Source: JBBRMW01 sp038239365
Lineage (GTDB): Bacteria > Chloroflexota > Anaerolineae > Aggregatilineales > UBA2796
Direction: 5' to 3'
Assembly (NCBI GenBank): GCA_038239365.1
Contig: JBBSEU010000008.1
Location: 1-47,033 of the forward strand
Length of the DNA: 47,033 nucleotides
Of the stretch, positions 16,119-25,288 are shown piece after piece. Position numbers and translations under genes: made by a program. Within the stretch, counting starts at the first letter, position 1. Every line of letters begins with the position of its first letter. The notes below the pieces were generated by a model. The model was not told where the DNA came from. It worked only from the letters and a program-made list of their open reading frames with translations, and made no database searches.

Positions 16119-16748
16119 TTACTGCTCCTTCTCAAACATAAATGAAACCAGTCGCGGCGGAAGCTGCACGTCTTCTGAATGCCACCACTCGCCCAGCCGT
16201 TTGAGCGTGAAGCCAGCATCTTGTCCTGCACTCAGAAAATCGGAAATGTGATGCACATACGCCTGAATTTCTGTCTGACCACCTTCACGCTGGAACGTCG
16301 CTTTTTTTCCCTGATACTGCTTGAAAGGGTGAAGTTCGCAAACGAAAAAGTGACCGCCAGGATGCAAGACGCGTTGTGCCTGCGCGAATATAAAGCCCAA
16401 ATCAGCGATGTGTTCCAGCACCAGATTACAAACCACCAGATCAATACTCTGATCAGCACACGGCCAGGGCGCGGTTAGGTCTGCAACAGCGAACAGCACC
16501 GGAGCGCCGTTTAGCTTTGTTCTGGCCTGTGCGATCATGCCTTCAGAAAAATCCAAAGCAACCACACGCTCCGCAATCTGGCGGTAAAACGGCGTATTTT
16601 TGCCAGTACCGCAGCCGATTTCCAAAATCGAATGATAGTGACTCTCGCTGAGCGATTCTCGCGTCACAAGCGCATCCAGATCGCGCGTCAGATTACGATC
16701 CGAATCGTAAGTTACTGCCCATTCGCTGTAGGCTTGCCGAATACTCAT
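16119..16748 (-). CDS. Class I SAM-dependent methyltransferase
   Basis: A 209-residue Rossmann-type methyltransferase. The SAM-binding motif I is SILEIGCGTGKNTPFY (~40-55), followed by the acidic VALDFSEGMI (~63-72), AVADLTAPWPCADQSIDLVV and VLEHIADL (motif III/IV region), and LHPGGHFFVCELHP (motif V/VI region). The overall style is UbiE/BioC-like, but the substrate cannot be told. Its ATG overlaps the opcA-pgl stop by 4 bases, so it is translationally coupled to the pentose phosphate operon. Confidence 0.85.
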   Translation of the reverse strand: MSIRQAYSEWAVTYDSDRNLTRDLDALVTRESLSESHYHSILEIGCGTGKNTPFYRQIAERVVALDFSEGMIAQARTKLNGAPVLFAVADLTAPWPCADQSIDLVVCNLVLEHIADLGFIFAQAQRVLHPGGHFFVCELHPFKQYQGKKATFQREGGQTEIQAYVHHISDFLSAGQDAGFTLKRLGEWWHSEDVQLPPRLVSFMFEKEQ

Positions 16749-18568
16749 TTCGCATCTGCACGTAAGCGCGCCGCTGCTGCCTGATCAACCATGAACGTCA
16801 ATAAGCCATCTACCGGGCGGATGCGCTGTGAAGGGTGATCGTCCGGCTTATATGGCCCGCGTATCACCTCATACAGAATATCGGCCTTTTTGCTACCTGC
16901 TACCAAAAAGATCACATTCGCCGCATGGTTGATCACATCGGCGGTTAGCGTGAGACGAGTCGTGTTCAGTTGCGGCACAACATTCGAGACGAACAAATCT
17001 GTCTCTTTGGCCTTGAGCGCGCCCGTATGCGGGAACAACGACGCAGTATGACCATCATCGCCCAAACCAAGCAGGATCAGATCGAATTGTGGCAGTTCAT
17101 CGTTGCTCACCTCGAAAAAGGCGCGCAGTTCGGCGGCGTAACGCGAAGCCGCATCGGAGGCACTCAATTGACCTGTCAGCAAGCCGTGAACGTTGGCAGG
17201 CGGGATCGGCACATGATCGATGAGTGCCTCGCGCGCCATCCGCTGATTGCTATCTGGATGATCAATGGGCACATCGCGTTCATCACCCCAAAACAAATGG
17301 GTTTGTGCCCAGGGAATCTGATCACGGTAGGGCGCTTGCGCCAATAACTCGAACAAGGCTTTGGGCGTCGAACCGCCCGATAGCGCAACAGCAAATCGCT
17401 TGTGCCACTTCAAAGACATACGTGCAATCTGGACGAATTCGCGCGCCGCCAGTCGCTTCAGTGCATCGGCATCTTCGGCCACAATCAACCCGGATCGCTC
17501 ATGGAGGTTGTCCAGGCCGGAGCCAAGCGTCACAGCCTGACGAAGCGCCTGTTCATACAGCCGATCCGGTCCCGTCGAGTCGAGCGTCATATTCAGCAGC
17601 GCCCCGGCGTCCAGCGGCGCTTTGGCCTTGACCACGTTCTGCCCTGCCATCTGAACGATCAGGACGTTATCGGCAGACATATTCTCGATAGTATATGTGC
17701 GGCTCTGGGTGCCAATGACAACCCGCTCAATGCCTTGTGCCGAGTCGCCACCTTCTTTGAACCGCAGTGAGACGATCCCGCTGGCCGAACGTCCTACCCA
17801 TTCATCGGGCTGCTTGCCCGGCGATAGTTTCCACCTGAGGCGATCTGCCAGCCAGCCGATCAACAGAATGGCGCGACCACGCGCGTTATGCTGTGTAATC
17901 TCCACACTGTTGATTGTTTTAAGCGCCGTCCGATCCGATGGTGGATCGAACTGCTGCGAAATCGCCTGACACCACGGAATCAGCCGCCGCCAATTCAAAT
18001 CATATAAATGACCAATAAATGACGGCGCGCTGAGCAGCGCCAGCACTGAGCGGAACCCCTCCTCGACATTTTCGGTAGTCGCTGAGTCGATGATCACGCC
18101 GTTCAATACATCACAGATACCCTTGAAGATCGGATCAGCAGACGACGGATAGCCCTGCCAGAGGAGAAACGTCGGCTCATCAGTCAGGATCAGGCTTTGG
18201 ATCGCGCCCGGCACACGATCCAACTGATTGCGACCTACCGAAAGTGTGATCTGTTCACCACATACCTGAGCGCGCATCTCCCTCCCAAATGACGGGCGGC
18301 ACAGGATGGCGGGCGTGGCCGTCAATGGTTCGTCGGCATTCTCGCTCAGTACGATCAGAATCGTTCGGCATGGGTGACGATCCGGTACCTGGGCAGCGGC
18401 TTTCATGGCTGCGTCCAACGAGTCAGAATAGATAATCAGGTTCAGCGTCGTGGCACGCAGCAGCGCAGCATCGCCCTGAACGGCTTGCGACCACAAGTTG
18501 GTTAACTGACTTTCGACCTGAGCAACGCGCGTAGGCGCACCCGCCGTCGTGACAATTGCATCACTCAT
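16745..18568 (-). CDS. OpcA (G6PDH assembly protein) fused to 6-phosphogluconolactonase
   Basis: This 607-residue protein has two domains. Residues ~1-350 match the OpcA/G6PDH assembly family: FLLWQGYPSSADPIFKGICD, the RRLIPWCQAISQQFDPP region and GWLADRLRWKL. OpcA promotes assembly or activation of glucose-6-phosphate dehydrogenase. Residues ~365-600 are a DevB-type 6-phosphogluconolactonase: FAVALSGGSTPKALFELLA, LFWGDERDVPIDHPDSN, LILLGLGDDGHTASLFPHT, with the expected Gly-rich, Asp/Glu and GxDGHxASLFP motifs. It follows zwf by 9 bases, so the fusion would act on the product of the enzyme that its first half helps assemble. Confidence 0.9.
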   Translation of the reverse strand: MSDAIVTTAGAPTRVAQVESQLTNLWSQAVQGDAALLRATTLNLIIYSDSLDAAMKAAAQVPDRHPCRTILIVLSENADEPLTATPAILCRPSFGREMRAQVCGEQITLSVGRNQLDRVPGAIQSLILTDEPTFLLWQGYPSSADPIFKGICDVLNGVIIDSATTENVEEGFRSVLALLSAPSFIGHLYDLNWRRLIPWCQAISQQFDPPSDRTALKTINSVEITQHNARGRAILLIGWLADRLRWKLSPGKQPDEWVGRSASGIVSLRFKEGGDSAQGIERVVIGTQSRTYTIENMSADNVLIVQMAGQNVVKAKAPLDAGALLNMTLDSTGPDRLYEQALRQAVTLGSGLDNLHERSGLIVAEDADALKRLAAREFVQIARMSLKWHKRFAVALSGGSTPKALFELLAQAPYRDQIPWAQTHLFWGDERDVPIDHPDSNQRMAREALIDHVPIPPANVHGLLTGQLSASDAASRYAAELRAFFEVSNDELPQFDLILLGLGDDGHTASLFPHTGALKAKETDLFVSNVVPQLNTTRLTLTADVINHAANVIFLVAGSKKADILYEVIRGPYKPDDHPSQRIRPVDGLLTFMVDQAAAARLRADAK

Positions 18569-18577
18569 GATTGCCTC

Positions 18578-20131
18578 TCATATCCGCCGCCACTGACGCC
18601 CGTCACGCGCGATCCAGTCATCAGCCTCTTTGGGTCCCCATGTTCCCGCCGAATACTGTGGCAGTTTGGCCGTCCCGTGCTGCGCCCAACCTTTCAGGAA
18701 GTTGGTCATCAATGCCCAAGCCGTCTCGACTTCATCATCCCGCGCAAACAGTTTGCTATCACCCAGCATGGCATCCAGGATCAAACGCTCATAGGCTTCC
18801 GGTGTCGGCACGCCAAATGAAGTGCCGTAACGGAAATCCATATTCACATCGCGCAGTTTTTCGGCCTGCCCCGGAATCTTGGCATCGAAGCGGAGCGTGA
18901 TTCCTTCGTCGGGTTGAATACGCAGAATCAGGCGATTTGAGTCGAGCCCTTCGGTATATTCGCGGAACAGTTGCGCGGGTGGTCGCTTGAACTCGATAGA
19001 AATTTCAGTAGCGCGCTTGGGGAGAGCTTTGCCCGTCCGAAGATAGAATGGCACATCTGCCCAGCGCCAGTTATCGATCAGCAGCTTGAAGGCGACATAC
19101 GTTTCTGTCGTGCTGTTCGGCGCGACTTCATCCGTTTCGAGATAACCTTTGACGCCCTCACCCGCCACCGAACCCGCCGAATATTGAGCGCGCACGCTGT
19201 ACTGATCGGCTTCCGAGGGCTTGATCGGACGAATTGAGCGCAGCACCTTTACCTTTTCGTCTCGGATGTCGTCCGCATCCCAGGCGATTGGCGGCTCCAT
19301 CGCCACCAGTGTCAGGACTTGCATCACATGGTTCTGGATAATATCGCGCATTGCGCCGGAACTATCGTAATAGCCGCCGCGTGTGCCAACACCCACCGTT
19401 TCAGCCACTGCGATCTGCACATGATCGATATAGCGCCGATTCCAGAGTGGCTCAAAGATGCTGTTGGCAAAGCGAAACACCAAGATATTCTGAACTGTCT
19501 CTTTGCCCAGGTAGTGATCAATGCGGTAAATCTGGTTTTCCTGATAGACCTTGCGGAGATCGGCGTTCAGGGTGCGCGCCGTGTCCAAATCGATGCCAAA
19601 CGGCTTTTCAACGATAATTCGGGTGTAACCCTTGCTTTTGTTCAGTTCGGCACTGCCCAGGTGCGCGGCCACTTCGCTGTACAAATCCGGTGGAATCGCC
19701 ATATAGAACAGTCGATTGCCGCGTGTATCGCGTGATTTGTCCAGTTCATCGAGTCGCCCGGCCAATTTTTTATAATCGTCCACGTTATCGAAAGCGACTT
19801 TGGAATAGAACAGTGACTCCGAGAAACTTTTCCAGACTGTTTCGTTGATCGCAGTGCGGGAAAATTTCTCGACGTTTTTACGCATTTCACCGCGAAGCTG
19901 ATCATCTGACCAGTCGCGGCGACCAACGCCCACAATCGTAAACGGCGTCGGCAGGAAACCATCAGCCGCCAGGTTATACAGCGCGGGGCCAAGTTTGCGC
20001 GCCGCCAGATCGCCTGTAATCCCGAAAATAACCACCGTCGCCGGATCGGGCGTGTGAACGTCCTCTAAGCCTTCACGCAGCGGATTTACATCTGCTAACT
20101 GAGTTTGTAGTTCCTGTACCGCTTCAACCAT
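18578..20131 (-). CDS. zwf: Glucose-6-phosphate 1-dehydrogenase
   Basis: This enzyme oxidises glucose-6-phosphate to 6-phosphogluconolactone with NADP+, the entry step of the oxidative pentose phosphate pathway. The nucleotide motif IFGITGDLAARKLGPALYNL lies near residues 35-54, and the active-site signature RIDHYLGKETVQN near 197-209. The protein (517 residues) is full length. The start overlaps the gnd stop by 8 bases. Confidence 0.97.
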   Translation of the reverse strand: MVEAVQELQTQLADVNPLREGLEDVHTPDPATVVIFGITGDLAARKLGPALYNLAADGFLPTPFTIVGVGRRDWSDDQLRGEMRKNVEKFSRTAINETVWKSFSESLFYSKVAFDNVDDYKKLAGRLDELDKSRDTRGNRLFYMAIPPDLYSEVAAHLGSAELNKSKGYTRIIVEKPFGIDLDTARTLNADLRKVYQENQIYRIDHYLGKETVQNILVFRFANSIFEPLWNRRYIDHVQIAVAETVGVGTRGGYYDSSGAMRDIIQNHVMQVLTLVAMEPPIAWDADDIRDEKVKVLRSIRPIKPSEADQYSVRAQYSAGSVAGEGVKGYLETDEVAPNSTTETYVAFKLLIDNWRWADVPFYLRTGKALPKRATEISIEFKRPPAQLFREYTEGLDSNRLILRIQPDEGITLRFDAKIPGQAEKLRDVNMDFRYGTSFGVPTPEAYERLILDAMLGDSKLFARDDEVETAWALMTNFLKGWAQHGTAKLPQYSAGTWGPKEADDWIARDGRQWRRI

Positions 20132-21074
20132 GCGTACCCCCGTCTGGACTCATCTTGGGCGCTTCGATTGCGCCACCCTCTTTCTTGACCGCATGGCCGC
20201 CGAATTCATTACGGATCGTGGCGATCACTTTGGCTGCATATGACTCATCCTGACGCGAAACGAACCGCTGCAATAGCGACAGCGTGATCACGGGAGCGGG
20301 CACATCCAGATCAATTGCTTCCTGTACCGTCCAACGCCCCTCGCCGCTATCGGCTACCCAACCCTTGATTTCATTCAGGTCACCGCCTTCTTTGGCAAAA
20401 GCGCGTTCGGCTAGTTCGAGCATCCACGAGCGGACGACGCTGCCGTTGTTCCAGAGTGCGGCCAGTTGATGCACATCAAAACCCAAACTTGATTTGTGCA
20501 AAATCTCGAAGCCTTCAGCATAGGCTTGCAACATGCCATACTCGATGCCGTTATGCACCATTTTCGAGTAGTGCCCCGCGCCCATCGGCCCAACATGCGC
20601 GTAGCCGTTGGCCGGACCAAGTGCCGCGAAGATCGGTTCACAAAAGGCGTAGGCTTCGGGATCACCACCGACCATCAGGCAAAAGCCGTTTTCCAATCCC
20701 CAGATGCCGCCGCTGGTGCCTGCATCCAGGAAGTAGATGCCCTTTTCTTTGAGCATCTCACCACGCCGAATCGACTCTTTGTAGTTGGAGTTGCCACCGT
20801 CAATGATCACATCGCCCGGTTGCAAATGTGCCATCACCTTCACGATTGAATCTTCGGTTGGCGTCCCGGCAGGTACCATGATCCATACGGCACGGCGTGG
20901 AGTGAGCTTGCCTGCCAGATCGTCAAGCCCGGTGGCGGGCGTCGCGCCTTGCTGAGCGATATGCCCGACGGCCTCCGCATTCAGATCGAAGGCGACCATT
21001 TTGTGACCCTTTTCCATCAGCCGCAGGGTCATGTTGTAGCCCATGCGTCCCAGCCCGACCATACCTAACTGCAT
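20124..21074 (-). CDS. gnd: 6-phosphogluconate dehydrogenase, short (YqeC/GndA-like) form
   Basis: This enzyme oxidatively decarboxylates 6-phosphogluconate to ribulose-5-phosphate. The N-terminal Rossmann motif is GLGRMGYNM (~8-16); the substrate-binding motifs are IIDGGNSNYKESIRRGE (~90-106), LDAGTSGGIWGLENG (~116-130) and the catalytic GHYSKMVHNGIEYGM (~167-181). At 316 residues it belongs to the short, tetrameric family rather than the ~470-residue dimeric one; cofactor preference cannot be read safely. GGAGAGA lies upstream of the ATG. Confidence 0.93.
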   Translation of the reverse strand: MQLGMVGLGRMGYNMTLRLMEKGHKMVAFDLNAEAVGHIAQQGATPATGLDDLAGKLTPRRAVWIMVPAGTPTEDSIVKVMAHLQPGDVIIDGGNSNYKESIRRGEMLKEKGIYFLDAGTSGGIWGLENGFCLMVGGDPEAYAFCEPIFAALGPANGYAHVGPMGAGHYSKMVHNGIEYGMLQAYAEGFEILHKSSLGFDVHQLAALWNNGSVVRSWMLELAERAFAKEGGDLNEIKGWVADSGEGRWTVQEAIDLDVPAPVITLSLLQRFVSRQDESYAAKVIATIRNEFGGHAVKKEGGAIEAPKMSPDGGTHG

Positions 21075-21126
21075 TGTGGTTCTCTCCTTGTGCCCTGACT
21101 GTAGTATCTATAATTGCGGATAAATC

Positions 21127-21456
21127 TTACGAAACCGTTTGCTGACTGACAACTTCCGAGGGAACGGTTTCACCCTCGTAGGCCAGCACGATTTTTTCAC
21201 GCGGGATATCCGCCTGTAATAGCGCATCAACGAGCGGTTTGTTAGTCGAATCGTATTCAACGATGACAGCATCACCAACAATTCGTGCCAGTACAATAAG
21301 GCCAGCTCGATCTAGCTCAGGCTCTTCAGGAGAAACTACAATTGCCGCGTAAACTTGATGTTCATCGTCAAGTGAAGCATACGTTTTGCAATTAAGGCAA
21401 TGACCTGCTGCGTACAGATAGACTGCATGTCGCACAATCTGCGTTAATCCAACCAT
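21127..21456 (-). CDS. xisI: XisI-like protein
   Basis: A 109-residue protein with DAVIVEYDSTNKPLVDALL and ADIPREKIVLAYEGE near the C-terminus, matching the pattern of XisI proteins (…IADELVAAGVPREDIVLAF…). Its start overlaps the xisH stop by 13 bases, the pairing seen in cyanobacteria and Chloroflexota. XisI was named as a factor controlling excision of the Anabaena fdxN element; its biochemical role is unclear and no excision element is apparent here. The N-terminus is divergent, with a GHCLNCKTY stretch. Confidence 0.65.
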   Translation of the reverse strand: MVGLTQIVRHAVYLYAAGHCLNCKTYASLDDEHQVYAAIVVSPEEPELDRAGLIVLARIVGDAVIVEYDSTNKPLVDALLQADIPREKIVLAYEGETVPSEVVSQQTVS

Positions 21457-21860
21457 TGCACAATCTCCTCACGCTCAATATCAACAACAATCATTTTGAT
21501 ATGAACACGCTTTCGCACAATTTGGCCGACTTGTTCACTCAAAATACCAGCATAGGCTACCATTGGTACCGCCAGATAAAGCGTTGGCGCATTTTCCGTT
21601 TCTTCTAACAAAGCGCGATAAACAACATATTGTCCAACTGCTTCCTCCAGCCGACGAAGTGCTGATCCTCCCTCAAAACCTTTAACCTCAACAACGATAA
21701 TGCTTTGTACAGCATTTTGATCAAATCTCTGGGCTTCTAAATCGATGTAAAGTTTTCGGTTGGCAACTTTTAGCAGGTAGTGTGGTGGATCATCCAAGTG
21801 CCATCCAGCCTTTTGAAGGGCATTGATAACATGACGTTCATAGAAGTCGATGGCGGGCAT
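21444..21860 (-). CDS. xisH: XisH family protein
   Basis: The start is ATG 21860 (AAAGGAT upstream); an in-frame start at 21905 would translate the palindromic repeat and is rejected. The 138-residue protein matches XisH: MPAIDFYERHVINALQKAGW at the start, a PD-(D/E)xK-like core (LYIDLEAQRF, IIVVEVKGFEGGSALRRLEE, AVGQYVVYRALLE) and the closing DIEREEIVQWLD. The D...E-x-K arrangement suggests a nuclease-like fold, although XisH activity is not established. It lies with xisI between tal-pgi and gnd. Confidence 0.85.
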   Translation of the reverse strand: MPAIDFYERHVINALQKAGWHLDDPPHYLLKVANRKLYIDLEAQRFDQNAVQSIIVVEVKGFEGGSALRRLEEAVGQYVVYRALLEETENAPTLYLAVPMVAYAGILSEQVGQIVRKRVHIKMIVVDIEREEIVQWLD

Positions 21861-21880
21861 TGATGATCCTTTAGTGTGAA

Positions 21881-21902
21881 CCCCTCTCCACCTGGAGAGG
21901 GG
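21881..21902. repeat. Perfect 10-base palindrome between tal-pgi and xisH
   Basis: CCCCTCTCCA and TGGAGAGGGG surround a 2-base loop. The core matches the repeat within the TPR gene at 5613-5638. It lies 15 bases after the tal-pgi stop, so it would form an mRNA hairpin that could protect the 3' end of the tal-pgi transcript or lower downstream expression. Confidence 0.75.
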
Positions 21903-21917
21903 CAATAATGGAATATC

Positions 21918-24791
21918 CTACTTCCGCTTTTCTTCGGCAGCCTTAACCGCCTCCTCGACTTTTGCCAGCCCCGTCTTGACATCGCCTGTGATGTGCAGCC
22001 GAACCACGCGCCTTCCATGCTGTTGCAGAGCAGCCAAATCGCCTGCCGCCTGCGCCTGCTTGAGCGTCGAGAACCCGTAGTTCACGCCCGGAATTTGCGG
22101 ATCAGCGTGATCGGCAACCGTGATCTGCACAAAAATGCCGTTGTTTGACCCGCCCTTGTGTAGCTGACCCGTCGAGTGCAGGAAGCGCGGCCCAAAGCCG
22201 AGTGTCACCGCCCTGTTGAAGGTATGACGCACGCGCCGACGGATGTTTTCCAGTTGTTCGGTATATTGTGGAGTCGGTGCCAGATACGCCGTAAGGCCGA
22301 TGTATTCACCGGAGCGCGCCAATCCCATGAACGCGGCCAGTTCACCCGCCAGCCGTGACGAATTGTAGGCGTGCTGCGCGCTCAGTTCATCGAGCAGTTT
22401 AGCGGTTGTCGTATCTGCGTACAGGCTTACGCCGTCTTCGCTGAAAACAGGTTCAGTCTGTGTGAAGTGGCCTGCCTGATTGTATTCATCCAACAGCCGC
22501 TTCGTATTGCTCTTGCTCTCCACCACGTTTGGCTCATCGAACGGGTTGATCTTCGAAATCTGTCCAGCTACCGCTGTCGCAAATTCCCAGCGATAGAACT
22601 CACCCGCCAGATCGTATTTATCGCGCAGTTTGAAAGTCACAATCGGATGACCTGCCTCAACCAGCGCACGTACCGCCTCATCCGGGTTTTCAGGAGCAGT
22701 ATCCAGCGTCAGATAGATCAGCAGCCGATCATCGTCATAATCATGTGGGTTGCCAATCGTCGCGCCGATCACCGGGATAAGTCCGCGCCCTTCTTTGCCC
22801 GTCGATTCGGCGATCAACTGCTCTGCCCAACTGCCAAACACTTCCAACGCCGGGTGCGTGAAGATCGTGACTTTATCCAGACCTTTCAGTCCCAACGCGC
22901 CCAGGATTGCGCCCAGCCACACGCCCGGATGATGCCGCGTAGCGACGTTTTCTTCGCACGCTTTTTGCATTTCTTCCGCCGCGCTCAGCAGCCGATCCAG
23001 ATCAATTCCGATCAGAGCCGCAGGCACCAAACCAAAATAGCTTAACGCCGAGTCGCGTCCGCCAATATCTGCTGGATTCAGGAACACATCGGCAAAACCC
23101 AGGTCGTTCGACTGTGTTTCAAGTGGTGAACCTTGATCGGTAATCGTGATGAAGTGTTCGCCCGCATCACTGGCATACTTCGCGTAGAAAAAGCGTTGCA
23201 ACGACAACGTTTCAAGCGTGCTGCCGGACTTTGAGGCTATGACGAACAGTGTCTTTTTTAGATCAACTGCCTGTTCAACTTGCTCAATCGCTTCGGGATC
23301 AGTGCTGTCCAAAACGATCAATTGCGGATAGCCTTTACCTGATCCAAACACCCGCGCCAATACTTCCGAGGCAAGACTGCTGCCACCCATCCCGATCAAA
23401 ACAATGTGCTTCCAACCCTTTGCTTTGGAAGCTGCCTGTAAATCATGCAGCCGTTTGCGATCTACACGGCCATCCGAAAGCACCGTCAGCCAACCTAAGC
23501 GCGTGCTGATGTTCTGCATTCCTTCGACATCGGTCTTCCAGAATGACGCATCGCGCGCCCAAATACGTTTGACCGCTTTGTCCTCATCCAGCTTATTGAG
23601 CGCGGCATCTACGTCCGCCTGATACTGGCCGAGCATCACCGTTTGGCGCTCCATGACGCCACTTCGGAGCAGCTTCACCTTGCCTTCGACGCCCTCGATC
23701 AGCTTTTTGAACGAGTCAACAAACGATTCGACGCCATCTTCCTGCAACTGTTTGGTGATCAATTCCAGGTTGACGCCCACTTCGGCCAACTTATCGAGGA
23801 TCACCTGAGCATCATCTAAGCCTTGTTCCAGCGTCGGCGCAACCGTGCCATGATCCTTGAAGGCCACCAACGTTGCGGGCGGAACGGTATTCACTGTGTC
23901 AGGCCCGATCAGCGCGTCCATATACATCACATCGGGGTAAGCTGGATTCTTGGTGCTGGTACTTGCCCACAGCGGACGCTGCACCATCGCCCCTGCCGCG
24001 CGCAGTTTGGCGAACCGCTCACCATAGAACAACTGCTTGAAGCGTTTGTAGGCGACTTTGGCATTGGAGATTGCCGCTTTGCCGAGCAGTTCACGATTGG
24101 CGGTCATACGATCAATATCGCGCCCTTGTGCAGCGCGGATGTTGTTTTCCAACTGCTTATCGACGATGTTATCAATGCGGCTCAGGAAGAAGCTGGCAAC
24201 GCTGGCGATATGATCAATCGGTAACCCGGCTTCGTGGCGGCGCTCCAACGCACGCACATACCGTTCGGCCACCTGAACGTAATTCTCAACGGCAAACAGC
24301 AGCGTCACGTTGATGTTCACACCCGCAAACAGGGCTTCCTCGATGGCTGGCAACCCGGCGGGTGTCCCCGGAATTTTGACCATCAGGTTTGGCCGATCTA
24401 CCAGCTTGAACAAACGTTTGGCTTCGTTGGTCGTCGAGTCGGTGTCGTTGGCATATAGCGGTGACACTTCCAGACTGATGTACCCGTCAATACCTTTTGT
24501 GCGATCAAAGATCGGGCGCAGCAGATCGGCGGCGTGACGAATATCATCTATCGCCAGTTGATCAAAGATTTCCGCTACAGGCAAATCTACGATCAGGCGG
24601 ATCGACTCGTCATAGGCAGTGCCGCTGCCAATTGCTTTCTCAAAGATCGTCGGGTTGGAAGTCATGCCGACCACGCCGAATTCATCCAGCAGCTTTTGCA
24701 GTTCACCCGACTGAATCAACTGGCGACTGATATTGTCGTACCAAATGCTCTGACCATACTTTTGAACATCAACTGGTGGATTGCCCGTCAT
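21918..24791 (-). CDS. tal-pgi: Bifunctional transaldolase / glucose-6-phosphate isomerase
   Basis: A 957-residue fusion. Residues ~1-370 are a Mycobacterium-type transaldolase: GMTSNPTIFEKAIG, NVTLLFAVENYVQVAERYV, the Schiff-base Lys motif LWASTSTKNPAYPDVMYMD, and NTVPPATLVAFKDHG. Residues ~410-950 are a phosphoglucose isomerase with the SIS fold: HIVLIGMGGSSLASEVLA, FVIASKSGSTLETLSLQRF, QLIAESTGKEGRGLIPV and, near the end, GVNYGFSTLKQAQAAGDL. The fusion links the non-oxidative pentose phosphate branch to recycling of fructose-6-phosphate to glucose-6-phosphate. It starts one base after rpiB, with AAGGAAAA upstream. Confidence 0.96.
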   Translation of the reverse strand: MTGNPPVDVQKYGQSIWYDNISRQLIQSGELQKLLDEFGVVGMTSNPTIFEKAIGSGTAYDESIRLIVDLPVAEIFDQLAIDDIRHAADLLRPIFDRTKGIDGYISLEVSPLYANDTDSTTNEAKRLFKLVDRPNLMVKIPGTPAGLPAIEEALFAGVNINVTLLFAVENYVQVAERYVRALERRHEAGLPIDHIASVASFFLSRIDNIVDKQLENNIRAAQGRDIDRMTANRELLGKAAISNAKVAYKRFKQLFYGERFAKLRAAGAMVQRPLWASTSTKNPAYPDVMYMDALIGPDTVNTVPPATLVAFKDHGTVAPTLEQGLDDAQVILDKLAEVGVNLELITKQLQEDGVESFVDSFKKLIEGVEGKVKLLRSGVMERQTVMLGQYQADVDAALNKLDEDKAVKRIWARDASFWKTDVEGMQNISTRLGWLTVLSDGRVDRKRLHDLQAASKAKGWKHIVLIGMGGSSLASEVLARVFGSGKGYPQLIVLDSTDPEAIEQVEQAVDLKKTLFVIASKSGSTLETLSLQRFFYAKYASDAGEHFITITDQGSPLETQSNDLGFADVFLNPADIGGRDSALSYFGLVPAALIGIDLDRLLSAAEEMQKACEENVATRHHPGVWLGAILGALGLKGLDKVTIFTHPALEVFGSWAEQLIAESTGKEGRGLIPVIGATIGNPHDYDDDRLLIYLTLDTAPENPDEAVRALVEAGHPIVTFKLRDKYDLAGEFYRWEFATAVAGQISKINPFDEPNVVESKSNTKRLLDEYNQAGHFTQTEPVFSEDGVSLYADTTTAKLLDELSAQHAYNSSRLAGELAAFMGLARSGEYIGLTAYLAPTPQYTEQLENIRRRVRHTFNRAVTLGFGPRFLHSTGQLHKGGSNNGIFVQITVADHADPQIPGVNYGFSTLKQAQAAGDLAALQQHGRRVVRLHITGDVKTGLAKVEEAVKAAEEKRK

Positions 24792-24792
24792 T

Positions 24793-25284
24793 TTATTTTC
24801 CTTCTGTGATCGAACTCTCTTTGGACGTACTTGTTAAATTATGTTCTTCAATGGCTTTCATTTTGCCAACGCGCCGAACGTGGCGTTCTTCTCCTGTGAA
24901 ACGTGCGTTGAGAAACGATTTAACGATTTCACGCGCCAGTTCCACGCCGATGATCCGCGCGCCAACGCAGATCACGTTCATATTGTCATGCTCAACGCCC
25001 TGATGCGCCGAGTAAGTATCGTGGCATAATCCGGCATAAATGCCCTTGATCTTATTGGCGGCCACGCTCACGCCAACCCCACTGCCACATACCAATACAC
25101 CGCGTTCAACCCGTCCACTTAAAATCGCCTCTCCCACAGCCTGAGCAAAATCCGGGTAATCGGACGGCACATCGGCGGTATCCGTACCCAGATCGATCAT
25201 CTCAAAGCCGTTTTTGGTCAAAAAGGGCAGCAGTGCCTGTTTAAGGTCATAGCCTGCATGGTCTCCAGCGATTGCAACTTTCAC
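24793..25284 (-). CDS. rpiB: Ribose-5-phosphate isomerase B
   Basis: The start is GTG 25284 (AAGGAGT upstream). The frame is open further, but that part overlaps the HNH remnant. The protein of 163 residues matches RpiB: KVAIAGDHAGYDLKQALL, the GTDTADVPSDYPDFA loop, GVLVCGSGVGVSVAANKIKG (phosphate-binding and active-site loop with Cys) and AHQGVEHDNMNVICVGARII. The C-terminus ends with a polar extension (EEHNLTSTSKESSITEGK). It interconverts ribose-5-phosphate and ribulose-5-phosphate. The first 42 bases, with the ribosome-binding region, are copied at 25965-26006. Confidence 0.95.
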   Translation of the reverse strand: MKVAIAGDHAGYDLKQALLPFLTKNGFEMIDLGTDTADVPSDYPDFAQAVGEAILSGRVERGVLVCGSGVGVSVAANKIKGIYAGLCHDTYSAHQGVEHDNMNVICVGARIIGVELAREIVKSFLNARFTGEERHVRRVGKMKAIEEHNLTSTSKESSITEGK

Positions 25285-25285
25285 G
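25244..25285 (-). repeat. Direct repeat copy A: native rpiB 5' end
   Basis: These 42 bases cover the first ~14 codons of rpiB, and are 41/42 identical to 25965-26006 (the only difference is A/G at 25249 versus 25970). Similarity continues weakly into the upstream ribosome-binding region and HNH 3' ends. Confidence 0.9.
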
Positions 25286-25288
25286 AAA

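Noticed and set aside
21861..21905. Upstream start for xisH
   Set aside because: It would translate the palindromic repeat; ATG 21860 matches the family N-terminus.
22371..23045. Plus-strand ORF of 224 codons antisense to tal-pgi
   Set aside because: Opposite a certain gene; unusually rich in R, Q and H with no motif.
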